A DNA stretch of 13,018 nt from Chloroflexota bacterium (GTDB lineage Bacteria > Chloroflexota > Dehalococcoidia > Dehalococcoidales > RBG-16-60-22). This document shows positions 12,828 to 13,018 of the stretch, piece by piece (the stretch's first letter is position 1; every line of letters starts with the position of its first letter). The translations under genes and the position numbers were made by a program. The DNA lies in NCBI GenBank assembly GCA_016190585.1, contig JACPQH010000051.1, forward strand, positions 1-13,018, written 5' to 3'. The notes below the pieces were generated by a model. It searched no databases. It was not told where the DNA came from and saw nothing but the letters and a program-made list of their open reading frames with translations.

Positions 12828-13018
12828 CTAAGAAGCGCCGGGGGTTTGCTTCGCCAGGATTTCATCGAGCTTGGCCTGGTTAAAACCCACGACAATCTCG
12901 CCATCAATCTCGATCACCGGCACGCCCATCTGCTTGGATTTCTGGATCATCTCCTGGGCGGCGGCGCGGTCCTGGGCGACGTTGTGCTCGGTGTAAGTAA
13001 TCCCTTTCTTCGAAAGAT
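12828..13018 (-). CDS. Glutaredoxin-like (NrdH/YruB-type) thioredoxin-fold protein, C-terminal part
   Basis: The minus-strand frame runs from the window edge to a TAG at 12830-12828, giving the last 62 residues of a protein usually 75-90 long. It reads LSKKGITYTEHNVAQDRAAA, then QEMIQKSKQMGVPVIEIDGE and IVVGFNQAKLDEILAKQTPG. The MGVPVIEIDGEIVVGF stretch is the glutaredoxin cis-proline loop and following strands; the CxxC active site would be just outside the window. Such proteins carry electrons from a flavin reductase to target disulphides. It lies 299 nt upstream of the AhpF-like flavoprotein on the same strand, the likely partner; the gap is filled by repeat-like DNA. Exact subfamily cannot be fixed without the N-terminus. 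Confidence 0.87.
   Translation of the reverse strand, partial: LSKKGITYTEHNVAQDRAAAQEMIQKSKQMGVPVIEIDGEIVVGFNQAKLDEILAKQTPGAS

Overview
This 13 kb window is GC-rich bacterial DNA (roughly 60% by eye) packed with conserved chromosomal genes. There is no phage, IS transposase, CRISPR array, tRNA or rRNA. The mix of genes (a TreT-type trehalose synthase, an AhpF-like stand-alone flavin reductase beside a glutaredoxin-like protein, an orphan DUF2344 protein, separate secD and secF, very short or absent 5' leaders) suggests an anaerobic or thermotolerant lineage, possibly Chloroflexota/Dehalococcoidia. That placement is inference and not proven by any one gene.

Layout. (1) 1-2061, plus strand: the 3' end of purM, then purH, two steps of IMP synthesis, separated by 118 nt that hold a candidate 25-codon leader ORF. 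(2) 2250-3660, minus: a TreT-like glycosyltransferase with its own -10 box and an unusual C-terminal tail. (3) 3759-7520, minus: a tight operon in transcription order hlyC/corC-like CBS membrane protein, DUF2344 protein, tilS, and a small transglutaminase-like protein whose start overlaps the tilS stop. (4) 7521-7644: a divergent promoter region with two well-formed sigma-70-type promoters, one inverted repeat between their -35 boxes and a second perfect dyad inside the spacer of the rightward promoter. (5) 7645-11586, plus: cca-type tRNA nucleotidyltransferase with HD domain, secD, secF, closely spaced or overlapping and probably one transcript. (6) 11608-12528, minus: a thioredoxin-reductase/AhpF-like flavoprotein, convergent with secF. 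(7) 12529-12827: no convincing gene, but two decayed dispersed-repeat-like elements. (8) 12828-13018, minus: the C-terminal part of a glutaredoxin-like protein, cut by the window edge.

How they fit together. Regions 3 and 5 share one divergent control region and both contain tRNA-processing enzymes (TilS modifies tRNA-Ile2; Cca repairs the 3' CCA end) together with membrane functions (CBS/CNNM-type transporter; SecDF protein export). The flavoprotein and the glutaredoxin-like protein plausibly form one thiol-disulphide relay. The most notable observations are the compact divergent regulatory region with two dyads, the predicted leaderless cca transcript, an Asp-to-Asn change in SecF at a position thought to carry protons, and the small transglutaminase-like gene coupled to tilS.
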